From Amborella trichopoda (lineage: Eukaryota > Streptophyta > Magnoliopsida > Amborellales > Amborellaceae): DNA of 64,000 bases. The translations under genes and the position numbers were made by a program. This document shows positions 1 to 12,457 of this stretch, in pieces. Position 1 is the stretch's first letter. Every line of letters starts with the position of its first letter. The stretch lies in assembly GCF_000471905.2 (NCBI RefSeq), contig NW_006499912.1:5353058-5417057 (forward strand), read 5' to 3'. The notes beneath the pieces are model-generated. The model was not told where the DNA came from. It did no database searches and was given only the letters and a program-made list of their open reading frames with translations.

Positions 1-1478
1 AATTAAAGTGTCAGATTACCTTAAAAAATTACGAAAGGTGTCAAGTCATCATATTCCCATTTGGAGTGTTACTATTAATTTTTATTTTACTCAAATACCT
101 TTAAAAAGAATATAGTCAAATATGATAAAAATTGCCCAGGATGCGGAACCTTGAACAAATAAGGACATTTTAGCTGCATGTAGCCAATGATGAAATATCC
201 TCGACTCTTATGGGTTAGCAAATAGAATAAGGAAGTTATGATGAAACAAGTGAAATTCATATTGTTAGCCTTGAATAGCAGGGTTATTTTTATAATTTGA
301 GCATTCCATGTTGCTAATCCAAAAAAACCAGGGCTTTTTGTCATTTAGCTTGTTCACCAGCTAACATAGAATAAGGAGGTTACAATGAAACAAGTGAAAT
401 TTATATTGTTAGCCTTGAATAGCAGGGTTATTTTCATATTTTGGGCATTCCATGTTACTAATCCAGAAAACCAGGGTTTTTTGGTCATTTAACTTGGGCA
501 CCTAAGTGAATAAATTACCTAAATGCCCTCACTTTCCGGTTCTCAATCTTTAACATAAGAAATTTGGTTGTTTTTATAGTTTTATAAGAAGTACTTAAGT
601 GAAATGAACTTAAAAAGCAATAATTATAATGGTTAATAAGATGATTTGACATTATTATTTATTTTTAAGGTAATTTGACGTTTTAATTTATTTCTCCTAT
701 TGTTGTTATTTTTATTATTATATTGTTGGCATCATTGTTGTTCCTGCTTATCAAAAATATGAACCAAAGACAATTTTAAAAGTTATAAATAGGAAAAGAA
801 AAGATCCAAGAAGGTGTTTGGGGTGTCGAATAAAGGGTGTATTATGGTCCACATGACTACCATACACTCACCCTAATGTGCCATGCCTTTTACATATCTT
901 CAACATAATAAGACTGCAGAATAACATTCTTCTAGTGTGACGATTTTTTTTTCTTTTCCTCTATAGTGTTAGCTTAAAGCCTTCTTAGTGTTCTATTTGT
1001 TGTAAAACCCTTTAAAGCATCCTACACAACTAGCTCTTTAAATTTAAATGGTAAGTCATATTCAAAACCTAAAAAAGTTTGGGGAAAGATTTGTTTAGTA
1101 ACTGATAGTTCATCAAGGGGCATTGGATGAGACTAAAGAGGTATATAAATTTAAGTGATTTTTTTATCAATTTCGTATAGTATGTGTTGCGTAACTTTCT
1201 AGTGTGAATATGTTGTGTAATTTTTCTTTGGAAGGTATTTTAATTATTATTTTTTCCTTCATGTTGTTGAATCAAATTTAGAGTCTAGTAGTGTCTATAC
1301 TAAAAGAGAAATTAATAATTAATTATTTATAAACTCTTATGTTCCTGATATAGTCGGATTCAAATTTCTTTCTTTGGGATTCTATAGTTATATTGTTTAG
1401 CTTTAAAAAAAGTGTATGCTTTATTATCTTAATTTGATCACTTCAGCGGGAACTTCTTTAAATGATTAACATGATTTC
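1..1478. repeat. Dispersed repeat R1, copy 1 (cut by the window edge)
   Basis: This stretch recurs in the same order and orientation at 17592-17875 continued at 25743-27282, where a Copia element splits it. Shared landmarks are the start (TTACCTTAAAAAATTA), the phrase AGCCTTGAATAGCA, a trinucleotide-rich patch near 700, the text around 820-900 (GGTGTCGAATAAAG) and the stretch near 1250-1440. Bases 1-60 are an imperfect inverted match to about 635-692, so an older inverted-repeat element may sit inside R1. No ORF here looks coding. The family is not recognised; it could be a non-autonomous DNA transposon, an LTR or a segmental duplication. Confidence 0.75.
222..509. repeat. 144-bp two-unit tandem duplication inside R1 copy 1
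   Basis: Units at 222-365 and 366-509 both start ATAGAATAAGGA and share AGTGAAATT, TTAGCCTTGAATAGCAGGGT and CCAGGG in the same order. The second R1 copy has only one unit, so the duplication arose in this copy after the copies separated. Confidence 0.85.
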
Positions 1479-2149
1479 TATTAATTATTATGTTCGATCT
1501 TTGTATATTTGGTGATTTTGAATTCTAAAATTTAAAGTAATTTTATAGCTTTTTCTTGATGCGTGATGCATTCAATTCCTATTCTTGATTTCACATATTC
1601 TTTTTTATAAGCAATGAGCATAAATCAAAACTCATTCATTCTAGAAAAATGAGATTCTAAAAAACGTTGGAGGGATAAAAGAGTTATGACGGATTGCAAC
1701 CTGATTAAGGGATGCTTAAACACTAAATCCTAACACTTTCTAAACAAAAATTGCCTTGTGTTTCACCCCCTGAAGATGAAGTAATTTTTTACCCTATGAA
1801 AATTTTCATAATAAAATTTGCAGAGCAAACGTGGGTGAAAATCACTAACTTTGTAATTGAGCGGAAGGGAATTGATGTTCTTGTCCACATAGCGGTTATA
1901 TTAGAGATGTTGATTTCATCTCTAATGATCTCATCTCCATATCTTCTATATTATTTTTACGGGTATTCGAGCATTTTTCAGTCGTCTCACATTTGCTCCT
2001 AGCTCCTCACCGTGTAGCAGAGGAATTATTGTAGGGGAGCACATTAATGATTAGTGGATTATTCAATGAGAAAATTTCATCAATTTTCAGTGTTCGTTGA
2101 CATTTTATTTGTCGCAGAATCGTCTTCATTGTGACTTTGTAGCACCTTT
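1479..2149. other. Intergenic, no gene seen
   Basis: AT-rich sequence after the R1 similarity ends. The longest ORF (1751-2002) has no recognisable motif and no homologous look. Nothing else supported. Confidence 0.5.
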
Positions 2150-2771
2150 AGTGGTCTTTAGACCAAGTTTAGTGATCACATGTCCCTAATCACATCTTTT
2201 CTCTCTTGTAGACTATTCAAGTGTGGTCATCATACCAAGTTTGGTGATCACATGTCTCGATCACATCTCTTCGTTCTTGCGTACTATTCAAGCATGCCAG
2301 TGAGACCAGTGCAAGTTTTTTTAGGCAACTTTTTGGTTTCAACACTACAATTCCAGGTTTGGCCACTTTTTGGTTTCAACACTACAATTCTAGGTTGAGT
2401 TTGGCAAGTTGGGCACTGCGCTTCAGATCTCTCGTACCAACTTGAGGGGGAGTGTTCAGGATAAGAAGAGACTAAGTCAAATTACTTGGTCATCAAATTA
2501 GTTATCGGTGATAATGGCTCCTATTATTTACCTCTATCTTCAAATTTCATCGTGATCGTCCTCTATGTATAGAGAAGTTTCATTGTGATTGTCGTCTATA
2601 TATAGAGGATGTAATCTTTATCCAAAATTAGTGAAGATGTAGTATATTGGGGCTTTGGATCAGTGTACGTAAGGCTTTAGCGTGAACTACGTAAATGCTG
2701 TGTTTTCTCACGTAAATGTTGTGTTTTCTCTTCTTCTCTTTCCATTCAATGTCTATTATGAGTTTCTAACA
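2150..2771 (+). mobile_element. Copia LTR retrotransposon 3' remnant with its 3' LTR
   Basis: About 2150-2450 resembles the end of a Copia polyprotein. It is followed by a purine-rich tract (TTGAGGGGGAG) of the kind that precedes the 3' LTR in plant Copia elements. An LTR-like block starts TGTTCAGGAT at 2453 and ends TTTCTAACA at 2771. No 5' LTR, gag or pol remains in the window, so this is a truncated fossil. Confidence 0.65.
2453..2771 (+). repeat. 3' LTR of the Copia remnant (319 bp)
   Basis: The block starts TG directly after the polypurine tract, ends CA, and holds a pyrimidine-rich 3' end typical of short Copia LTRs. No partner LTR is visible, so target duplication and age cannot be read. 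Confidence 0.55.
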
Positions 2772-3089
2772 GAAAAACACTAAGCTTTATTAGTAGGAAA
2801 ATCGGAGGAGAGCAATTGAAATTTTTAATGTGATATAATAAGAAACAATAAATAAAAATTATAATTCTCAAACAATAAGTATTAGAAAAAACACCTAAAA
2901 ATCCACACCAATCGAGTTGAAGTTTTCCGCAGCGCACACTCTTTAGCAACATAAGCTTAAGCCTTTCAAGGGCCAAGCCTTTGGAAGGGTCAATAACACA
3001 AGCAAGAATAAGTTTTTGCAGATATGAGATCCAAGTAAGTGTATTCCGTTAGATGTTTGTTTAAATTGTGTTTAAAAATAATTATACAT

Positions 3090-4050
3090 TTTATATTAAT
3101 TTAGACAATGCATAAGCTTTTCAAGAGGATAAGACATGATAGTTGAATTGGGATCTCTTGAATCTGGGTGAAGGCATGTAGTTTAGTGAATGCGACATGA
3201 TAGTTGAATTGGGCTCTCTAATCTGGGTGAAGGCATGTAATTTAGTAAATGCATAAACATGTTAAACATGATGCATAAACATGTTAAAAATGATATGATA
3301 GGTAATGCATATAATTTAGTGAATGCATAAACATGTTAAGAATGATATAATAGGTAATTTGGTGAATTTACGAGTATATGAAGACTGAGATGATACTCCC
3401 CTCTTATTTGGAAGAAGAAAATTTCTTCTTGTATTTGGCTGAAACTATGTATACTCATAATGAGATCAAAGTTCCTTTTTCTATTTGGCTGAAGCCATGT
3501 AATTTGGTGAATGCATGAACATACGCAAGAATGAGATCACACTCCCTGGTGGAAGGCATGTAATTCGGTGAGCATTCCTTTTTCTATTTGGCTGACGGCA
3601 TGTAATTTAGTTAATGTAATTTGGTGAGCACTCCCTTTTTGCTATTTGACTGAAGGCATGTAATTTGGTGATTGTAATTTGATGAAGGCATAAGTGTCCC
3701 TTTTTCTATTTGGTTGAAGGCATGTAATTTGGTGAATGTAATTTGGTGAATGCATAAGTTATAAGAATGAGTTTACACACCCTTCTTCTATTTGTTGTTC
3801 ACTACTTAAAACTCTTTATACAAATGATCCCTTCTCCTATTTTTTTTCATTGACACTAAACTTTTCATATAATCCGTTCAAAAAAAAACTTTCATATAAA
3901 TGATAAAAATGATACCCTACTTAAACTCTTCATACAAATGATCCCTTCCCTATTTTTTTGTTGACTATGTGAACTTTTCACATAATCCGTTCAAAAAAAA
4001 AAAAACTTTCATATAAATGATAAAAATGATACCCTTATTTATAAAGTGAA
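3090..4050. repeat. Degenerate minisatellite tracts
   Basis: From about 3150 to 3780 the phrase GGCATGTAATTTGGTGAATG recurs many times in variable spacing, mixed with CTATTTGGCTGAAGGC. From about 3800 to 4040 a ~116-bp unit containing CATACAAATGATCCCTTC and CATATAATCCGTTC occurs twice. Unit length varies, so this is an eroded tandem array. No coding signal. Confidence 0.7.
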
Positions 4051-4355
4051 GCATTTTCAAATAACTATTTCGTTTGGTACTTCCCATCGTTTAAAATTTT
4101 GGTATAAAAAGAAATTTTGGTATAAAAAGAAACCTGAACTGTAGGCTGATACATAGTAAAAAGAATGAGGCAAATATTTAGTAGACTCATGGCTTTGTTA
4201 CGTAACATAATAAGCCTCCCAAAGATAATGATAATAGCGGATACAAAAAATAGTACAAAAATAGTAAAAGAAATAATATGGACAAATATTTTGTTGGTTC
4301 ATTACCTTTATTACATAATGAGCCAAAATAATGATGATTATTATATTATAAATAA

Positions 4356-4745
4356 GGAAAAAGTTTATATATGGCAAGGCCCTAAACAATCAAATTAAAA
4401 AGCACCTCAAAAATTCATTAGAAATGGTTGTTTCAATGCTAAAAAAAGCTTCAAATTGATCATCTCAACCTTAAGACAAACAAACATGAAAAAAATGGAT
4501 TTCAAGTATTGGAAATAGTGCATCTTGTAATGCATTTTTTAACTGTCAATTTTCAAGATTTTAAAGTATTCATATATCTGCTCGATCTACACTATTTTTG
4601 AAGCTTCAAATTTAATGACTAGATATGAAAATAAATTTTCAGGTTATCACAAAGATTTCAGTATTGAAACAATATCTTTCGATACTATTTGAAGGCGCGT
4701 CTTACTTTGATAGTTTAAAGCCTCAACCTTATACAAACCACACCC
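4356..4745 (-). mobile_element. MITE family M1, copy A (MULE-like, ~0.39 kb)
   Basis: This is the reverse orientation of copy C at 13871. It opens GGAAAAAGTTTATAT and closes with the complement of GGGTGTGGTTTGTATAAG, an imperfect ~20-bp terminal inverted repeat. The core shares TTTCAAGTATTGGAAATAG and GCTCGATCTACA with the other copies. Flanks TATAAATAA and TATAAAATA are a weak 9-bp duplication. Confidence 0.75.
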
Positions 4746-4970
4746 TATAAAATAATAGTTATTTAGAATCCCAAGATAATGATCATCATTATATTGTAAT
4801 TAATAGTTATTCAGAATTACAGGTAGTTTCAAATAAATTACAAAAAAAAAAAGACAAAAGAAGTTTTAAAAATCCCAAATGGAATCCATGAATATGGAAG
4901 GTAAACATCTTCTTTGAGGAGAGAGACCCGCATTTCTTAATTCCAAAAGATAGGGAATACAAATAACTAA

Positions 4971-5205
4971 GGGATTATATATAATAAGGACCATTTACTT
5001 TTGATACAGGGAGGTTACAATTACTTACAACCATCCAATATGAAATTTGATAGCTTGGGTGTGTCACAAAATTCGAGAAAATTTCTTTTGAATTTTGAGT
5101 TTGGTCAATGAAATAAATGTTGCCACCCAATTTCACATTCAATTGTCAAGATTAATTGTAACTGCTTTGTATCAAAGATAAATGATCTAATTATATATTT
5201 TTTTA
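4971..5205. mobile_element. MITE family M2, copy 1 (palindromic, ~0.23 kb)
   Basis: Near-palindromic element: GGACCATTTACTTTTGATAC on the left is mirrored by GTATCAAAGATAAATGATC on the right. The core has TTTGATAGCTTGGGTGTGTC, found inverted in the copies at 14865 and 16435. Outermost bases are approximate. Confidence 0.65.
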
Positions 5206-5759
5206 ATAAACTATATCCTTTTGATATATCAGGAACTAGCCATTTCTTCATTGTCATTCTTCTCATAGCGACTAACAGACCAAAAATTCTATTCGTGAAA
5301 ACCCATAACCTTTGATAAAAAAAAACAAGAAATAGGGTAGGGCCCACAATGGGCCTGCTCTTTCTATCAGCAACTCCCCACATTTCTTTTATTGTTTTGT
5401 CTTTTGCTTTACTCCTTCACCTCTTTCTATCTGATGTACATGTTTTCTTCTTGTTTTTTCATCTTCTTCTTCTCTTTTCTTCTATAATATTCTTTCATCT
5501 TCTTCTTTTTCTTCTATAATATTCTTTCGTCTTCTTCTTTGTCCTCTTTTTCTTCTATAATATCTAATTTCTTGACTTTTTTTTCATTTTTGTCATTATC
5601 GAAAGCATACAATACATCAAGATAATCATATAATTGCGTGCTTTCTGTCAACTATTGAATTTTGCAATGAATTTTAGTTTTTTTTAAAGTGTTTGCCTGA
5701 AGATTTGTTTCTCTGTGGCACAATGATACCACACACATACATCTGCATGTTTCTCAAAA

Positions 5760-6155
5760 GGAAAAAGTTTATAGAGGGCCGAGGCTCTAAAAAATCAAAT
5801 TAAAGCCCACATCAAAATTTTCACTAGAAGAGGTTGTTTTGATGCCCAAATATTCTCAAATCAATCATCTCGACATCAAGATGCATGGACATGAGAAAAA
5901 AATAGATTTCAAGTTTTGGAAATAGTGCATCTTGTAATACATTTTTTTACCGTTAATTTTCAAGATTTTCAAGTTTTCATAAATCCGCTCGATCTACATT
6001 ATTTTTTAAACTTTAAATTTTATAACTAAAAAGGAAAATATATTTTAAGGCTATCACAAAGATCTCCAATATTAAAACCACATTTCTCGATATTATTTGA
6101 TGGTGCATTTTACTTTGATTGTTTAGAGCTTCGGCTGCATGTAAAACTGCACTCT
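5760..6155 (-). mobile_element. MITE family M1, copy B with a perfect 9-bp TSD
   Basis: Same orientation as copy A. It begins GGAAAAAGTTTATAGAG, and the core contains TTCAAGTTTTGGAAATAGTG and CCGCTCGATCTACATTA. Flanks at 5751-5759 and 6156-6164 are both TTCTCAAAA. A 9-bp duplication with ~20-bp inverted ends suggests mobilisation by a Mutator-like (MULE) transposase. No transposase is encoded. Confidence 0.8.
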
Positions 6156-6579
6156 TTCTCAAAAAAGTCTTTTTCTAAGTGTTTGCTTTAAGATCTATCT
6201 CAGTGTGGTACAATGACACCACACGCATACATCTCTATGTTTCTTAAAAGCCACCATACGAGAGTCCGTCATTTTCACTAGATAATATTTATGATTGTCT
6301 TGTTGAAATAAATGGATGCACCGTACACTTCTTTGCTGCCAAGAGCTCAGTTCTTCAAACATTGTTTTTTCAAAGACCATGGATATTTGGATTAGTATTT
6401 TTAGTGGGAAATATTAGGGGTCGTTTGGTTCATATAAAAATAATTCTCAGAAAAATGAGGCTATACATGTTTGGGTGCTTTAAACATGTAAAAATCTATT
6501 CCATGTGAAAAATGACCCTTTTTATATGAAAAGGACTCCCTACCTCATGAGATAGAGAGAAAATTATGTACGGTTATTT

Positions 6580-7000
6580 TTTTCACCGGACTTTAGTTAA
6601 ACTTTCTCAAAATTTAAGTTTTAAACATAGAAACTATCTCAAATTTTTTAGAGAGAGAAATTATCTCAAAATTGTTAAGTTATAGAGAGAAAAACGATCT
6701 TAAAATTTGTTGAGAGAGAAATTATATCAAATTTCAAGTTTTAGAAAAATTATCTCAAAAGTTTTAGAGAGGAAAACTAACTTAAAATTTTTAGAAAGAG
6801 AAACTATGTCAAATTTTTTAGAGAGGGGTTATCTCAAATTTCAAAATTTGGATAAAGAAACTATCTCAAAATTTTTAGAGAGAGAAAATATCTTAAATTT
6901 TAACTTTTAGATAGAAAAACTATCTCAAAAGAAACTATTGAAACTTTCAAGTCTTAATTAGATAAACTAGCTCAAAATTTTTATAGTGATAAACTAACTT
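6580..7000. repeat. Degenerate ~35-40 bp minisatellite
   Basis: The phrase AGAGAGAGAAACTATCTCAA followed by ATTTTT recurs roughly ten times with variants. A short ORF across it (6707-6910) has the same repeated residues and is a by-product. A single related unit lies near 13060-13110. Confidence 0.7.
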
Positions 7001-8022
7001 ATATTAGATTTAGTGCATTGCATGCAAAAAAAATGATAATTCATGTAAATAATCATATGAATATGTAATGCATGAATCCTAACATACCTCTTGAGAAATA
7101 CAATAAAAAGTAAAATACATGTAACTGATTGAGAGTGAGGAAGATGTATGCAACAAAGAAATAGAAAAATAACAAAAGAATATATCAGGTGGAAGCTAGG
7201 TATAACACCAACAATTTTTTTCTCTACCTATACAACAAACAATAAGTAGACTCAATAAAATTAAATAGTAAGATTTTAAAATTCAATATGAAAACTATGT
7301 GAGTTTTTTATTAGAATTATATGACCAAACTAGCCATAACATACATTTATCTCGTAGCAATTTTTTTTTTTTATATGAATTATGCATCCAAATTGACTAT
7401 AACATGCATTTATCTCCTAACAATAATATAAATTATTGTGAACTATCCAAGAGTTGTTTTCTTCAAAAAAAAAAGAGTACATATGTGAGAGAGACTTGGG
7501 GTGAGAGACCATGACCACCATATCTCTCTCTCCCTCTCTGTTTTCTTCAAAAAAGAGAGTATAGAGTTGGGGTGAGAGACCATGACTACCATATCTCTCC
7601 CTCCCTCTCTCTCACATTAATTGTGAAACTGTTACCATCATCTCTCCCTTTCTCGCCTCTCTCTATATCACTGGTGATATAACGAAATATCACAAGAAGA
7701 AGAACAAAAATCATAAGTTTGGAGATGTGACCTCATATCCAAGAATGATCCTTCGGGTAAGAGGTCTCTATAAGCCACACAAAATCTTAACTACTCTGGC
7801 GTTGCTTATCACCTGTTTCTGCACAAAATTTGTAAGAACATTACACCGCATAAAATTGCTCTTCTCTATCTTTTGTGTGTGAGAGAGAGAGAGTGCGCTA
7901 CAATAATTACACGCAATCAATAACTACAATCAAAGACTTTCAGATCTTAACACAATAAGTAGATATAAAAGATTAAAGATGATTTTATAATAGAGAACTA
8001 ATTGAATATAAAAATATCAGTA
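7001..8022. other. Intergenic, low complexity, no gene seen
   Basis: AT-rich, then CT-rich sequence. A ~70-bp segment with GGGTGAGAGACCATGAC and CCATATCTCTC is repeated at about 7498-7550 and 7570-7620. It runs into an assembly gap. Confidence 0.5.
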
Positions 8023-8807
8023 NNNNNNNNNNNNNNNNNNNNNNNNNNNNNNNNNNNNNNNNNNNNNNNNNNNNNNNNNNNNNNNNNNNNNNNNNNNNNN
8101 NNNNNNNNNNNNNNNNNNNNNNNNNNNNNNNNNNNNNNNNNNNNNNNNNNNNNNNNNNNNNNNNNNNNNNNNNNNNNNNNNNNNNNNNNNNNNNNNNNNN
8201 NNNNNNNNNNNNNNNNNNNNNNNNNNNNNNNNNNNNNNNNNNNNNNNNNNNNNNNNNNNNNNNNNNNNNNNNNNNNNNNNNNNNNNNNNNNNNNNNNNNN
8301 NNNNNNNNNNNNNNNNNNNNNNNNNNNNNNNNNNNNNNNNNNNNNNNNNNNNNNNNNNNNNNNNNNNNNNNNNNNNNNNNNNNNNNNNNNNNNNNNNNNN
8401 NNNNNNNNNNNNNNNNNNNNNNNNNNNNNNNNNNNNNNNNNNNNNNNNNNNNNNNNNNNNNNNNNNNNNNNNNNNNNNNNNNNNNNNNNNNNNNNNNNNN
8501 NNNNNNNNNNNNNNNNNNNNNNNNNNNNNNNNNNNNNNNNNNNNNNNNNNNNNNNNNNNNNNNNNNNNNNNNNNNNNNNNNNNNNNNNNNNNNNNNNNNN
8601 NNNNNNNNNNNNNNNNNNNNNNNNNNNNNNNNNNNNNNNNNNNNNNNNNNNNNNNNNNNNNNNNNNNNNNNNNNNNNNNNNNNNNNNNNNNNNNNNNNNN
8701 NNNNNNNNNNNNNNNNNNNNNNNNNNNNNNNNNNNNNNNNNNNNNNNNNNNNNNNNNNNNNNNNNNNNNNNNNNNNNNNNNNNNNNNNNNNNNNNNNNNN
8801 NNNNNNN
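8023..8807. other. Assembly gap (785 N)
   Basis: Unbroken N. Both flanks are repeat-rich, which probably explains the gap. Long apparent ORFs across it are artefacts. Confidence 0.99.
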
Positions 8808-10140
8808 TTTGTCTATGTGCTCTTTCTATCTCTCCATCTGCTGCCTCTCACCGCAAATGCATAAAGACAATACCACTTACCTCAAACATATCTAACTAAA
8901 TATTACACTAAATATTGTCTCTCACTTCATACACATAAAGACAATACCAATTACCTCAAACATATCTAACTAAATATTATACTAAATATTGAGATACCCA
9001 TGTACCAGCAACAAAGAGAGAGAGAAGGTTGAGAGAGAGTGAGACAGAGAGATTTTTCTTTAATTGATTAGTTTAGTCTCATAGCATTTTATGCAAAAAT
9101 AAAACACCCAACCAAAAAAAATCATAATCATGCAAAAGAAAAAGAAAAATAAAAATAAAACAGGATATAAACTAAAATGAGTTTGAAGCAAAGAGAGAAA
9201 AAGGGATTGCTATACTCCGTTTATCTAGTTTTTTGCCTAAAAATAGGCGACTTAACAAAAAATGCAGAAACAATCAAACTAAAAATAAATAAAAAGTGAA
9301 GTAATAAAATAACCAATCATGCAATACAATAACCCCGAGCACTAGCCAAAGTGAGAAAATAAAGTCAAGCATAATGAATCACATAGAGAATGCAATAGAA
9401 AAAGATGCACAAAATAGATAAAAAAATTATAAATAGAGAAAGATACAAAGAGAGAGATAAAAAGAACAAAACGTTTTTTGCCTAAAAATTGAAGACCCAA
9501 CCGAAAATGGAGAAACAATGAAACTAAAAAGAAATAAAAAATGACATAGTAAAATAACCAACCATGCAACACAATAATCCCAAAGCAGTAACCAAAGTGA
9601 GAAAATAAAGTCAAGCAGAATGAATCACCGAGAGAATGAAATAAAAAAAGATACGCAGAAATAGAGAAAAAATTGTAAATAGAGAAAGATACCAAAAGAG
9701 ATATATAAAGACCAAAGGAAAAAGTACATGGAATAAAAATAATAAAATCCTTAGAGAGAGTAAAATAATAAAAAATATAATAGAATATGTAACTCAAAGA
9801 TACCTAACTCAATATTGAGATACGAACGTACTGTAGCAAAGAGAGAGATCCAAAGTAAGAAAATAAAATCAAAGTAAAATGAATCATAGAAAATGAAATA
9901 GAAAAAGATACACATAAATAGAGAAAAAAATTGTAAATAGAGAAAGATACGAAGAGACCAGCATAAAAACAACAGATAGAAAAACACATAGAATAAAAAT
10001 GATAAAATCCTTAAAGAGAGTAAAAGAAAAAATATAAGAGAATATGTAACTCAAGCATACTTAACTCAATATTGAAATACCAATGTACCTATAGCAAAGA
10101 GAGAGAGGGTTGAGATACCACGTACCAACAATCCCATAAA
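8808..10140. repeat. Satellite-like array, ~245-bp unit
   Basis: Units beginning TTTTTTGCCTAAAAAT at 9229 and 9474 share GAGAAAATAAAGTCAAGCA, AATGAATCAC, AGAGAAAGATAC and a run of AAATAGA motifs. A third, partial unit lies at about 9850-10110. Earlier text (8885-9000) repeats TACCTCAAACATATCTAACT. Purine-rich on the plus strand; minus-strand ORFs here are Phe/Leu/Ser/Tyr-rich low complexity. Confidence 0.75.
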
Positions 10141-10373
10141 CAAATATCCATCAACAATGAACATTCGGTTTAATAATCCCATAAAATTCATGAGCTTTAA
10201 TGGCATTCTTTATTTATTTATCTGTCTTCCCTTAACATTGCACTTTTTTAGAAACTAATATATTAAAAGATAGTCATGTTTAGGAAGTTTCTCTCTAGAA
10301 TTAGATTAAATTTGGGAGTTTCTCTCCCAATTATCTTTTCCACGTCTTTTTTTCTCTCTTTTATCTACACATC

Positions 10374-12452
10374 TGAAAAAACGACTAATGCGATCTTGCC
10401 GGGGGATATATTTTTTTTATTTTTCTTCTTTTCACCCGTTTTCTTTTCTTTTAGAAAATATCACTTACAAGTAGTTTTATTACAACAACTCTTGCTTCAA
10501 ATAAAATAAAACTAACGAATCAAGATCTTAAAAACTTTGATGCCATTAAACCAAATTTTTTTAAACAAATAAAATATCCATAATTCTTATATTTGAGAAT
10601 ATAAATACAATATAATTAAATATGACAAGAAATAAAATAAATAGTGCCAAAAATTACCTCAACCGGGCTTATTACGCTCCACACCGAGTCACAACCATCC
10701 GATTAGTGCAGGATCAACGATCAACTTTTAATCTCAACCAAGAGAGGAAGTTTAGGCCAAGCCCTCTAATGGAACTATGAACTCCTTTATGACAAATCTC
10801 AAACCTTTAGGTAAATCCCCTTAGCAACCTAGTTTGAGAAAAATACTTATCTTTTATACCAAAACTTTATAGTCTAAAACCCCAATGAGAGATGAGCGAT
10901 CATAAGAGAACCACTATAGAAGAGATATCAAAGAAGAGAGAGTGGAGCGTACGACTTTGTGTCTCTTGAGAGAGAAGCTTTGTTAAGAGAGAGAGAGAAA
11001 TTCTAAGTAGGATATAAGAGAGAGAGAGATGAGAATTAGGTGTAAGAGATAAGGTGTAGAGATTTTGAATGGAGACAATATTTTTTTTATAGGCTTTGAA
11101 CAACATTAAGATTTCTTAGGATTTTCTTTGGCTTGGCTCTTTTTGTGATATTAAATATGAACCATTGATCTTGGGTGATTTTTGGGGTGAGAGATTTGTG
11201 CCATTCATTCCATAGACATCAACATTATGGAATGTGCTAGAGATTTGAATCATCCATTCCATAGATGGGTCATCAATATCATGGAATGTGCTAGAACATT
11301 TATCCCTCATTCCTAAATAATTTTCTCATCAATTAGAAATTAAATGAAATAATTCCATTCATAATATAGTGCTTATCAAAATTATGCACAAGCCTTCTGA
11401 TGCTTTCAAAAAATTCTTTGAAAGCTTCCTCAAAGAAAAATCTTTCCAAAACACTACAATGCTTTCTCTTTAAGCCAAATCTTGATTTAACACAAGGAAA
11501 GTTTCATTATGGTGGGACAGGTGGTACTTCATGGGCCCCACCCACATGCAATGGTAGGCCCATTAACATATTAGGTCTCCCATACAATATTAAAATTATT
11601 AAAATTAATTATATAATTTTTAAAAATCCATAAAATCAAATTTAAATATTTAAATCAATCTAAAATCTAAATCTCTTTTTTTATAAATTTAAAATTTGAT
11701 AAATAAAATATCCAGAGATCTAAAAAAAATCAAATAATAACTCTAAACATTATATATCATTAAAAAAACATAATTAAATTCATTAGAAGGAAAAATGATC
11801 CATATGGTCTAGGAATTAAATAAACAAACGTTGGGGCACTCCATCTTCAACTGTGGACTATGGTTCATACTAGCTTTATCAAACCGACCCAGTGTTTTTC
11901 ATAACCCACAATCCATGCAGGGGCTCATTAGTGGGTCACCAAATCTGACCAATGCGCCAAGTGATTGTAATCCCAATTTGTGGATTTCAAGTTCTTCCCT
12001 AGAGACTTACCAATATCACCTAGACTTGATGCGACCATAACTCCTATGACGCGTAGGGGTATATCTCACACATGCATAAGCTTCACCTTAAATTTCTCGA
12101 AACGGCTATCATTATGCATGCTGTGTGATGGATCGCGGATGAGACTTTAGCCCCCGTCTCTAAAGGCTACCATCACACACAAGGGGCACACAGTCTCTCA
12201 GCTCTCATCCGAGCATACTCTGACTTCATCAAGGGATAACTTATTACAACTCTTATACGATAGTTTTTCATGCCGAGGTAACGTAGGTTTATCCCAACCG
12301 ACTGACCTAGCTCGTCAAGCTTAGTTTAATATCAGCAAACATCGTTAGCTTAGTACAGTTCACGAGGGACCATACTCTCACTGAGTTCATGTTCCACTAT
12401 AGCATTTCATTTTACAATCACTCATAAGGCCTTTATTGGTCACACTCAGCCA
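10374..12452 (-). mobile_element. Solo LTR of the ~2 kb-LTR Copia family, TSD ACATC
   Basis: Collinear with the LTRs of the Copia element at 17876-25737 but diverged. Shared landmarks are the TGAAAAAACGACTAATG start, ACCTCAACCGGGCTTATTAC, GGGCACTCCATCTTCAACTG, a block near 12050-12200 ending in ATCACACACAAGGG, and CATAAGGCCTTTA near the end. It begins TG and ends CA, is 2079 bp long, and is flanked by ACATC at 10369-10373 and 12453-12457. No internal retrotransposon sequence adjoins it, as expected of a solo LTR left by LTR-LTR recombination. Strand follows the intact-order element. Confidence 0.85.
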
Positions 12453-12457
12453 ACATC

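Noticed and set aside
6416-6440. GGGGTCGTTTGGT phrase resembling a hAT-type terminal repeat
   Set aside because: No matching inverted end or duplication found nearby.
8002-8895. 297-codon plus-strand ORF
   Set aside because: Almost entirely N from an assembly gap.
9342-9797. 151-codon minus-strand ORF, membrane-protein-like
   Set aside because: Phe/Tyr/Ser/Leu-rich reading of a purine-rich satellite; the protein repeats at the DNA unit length.
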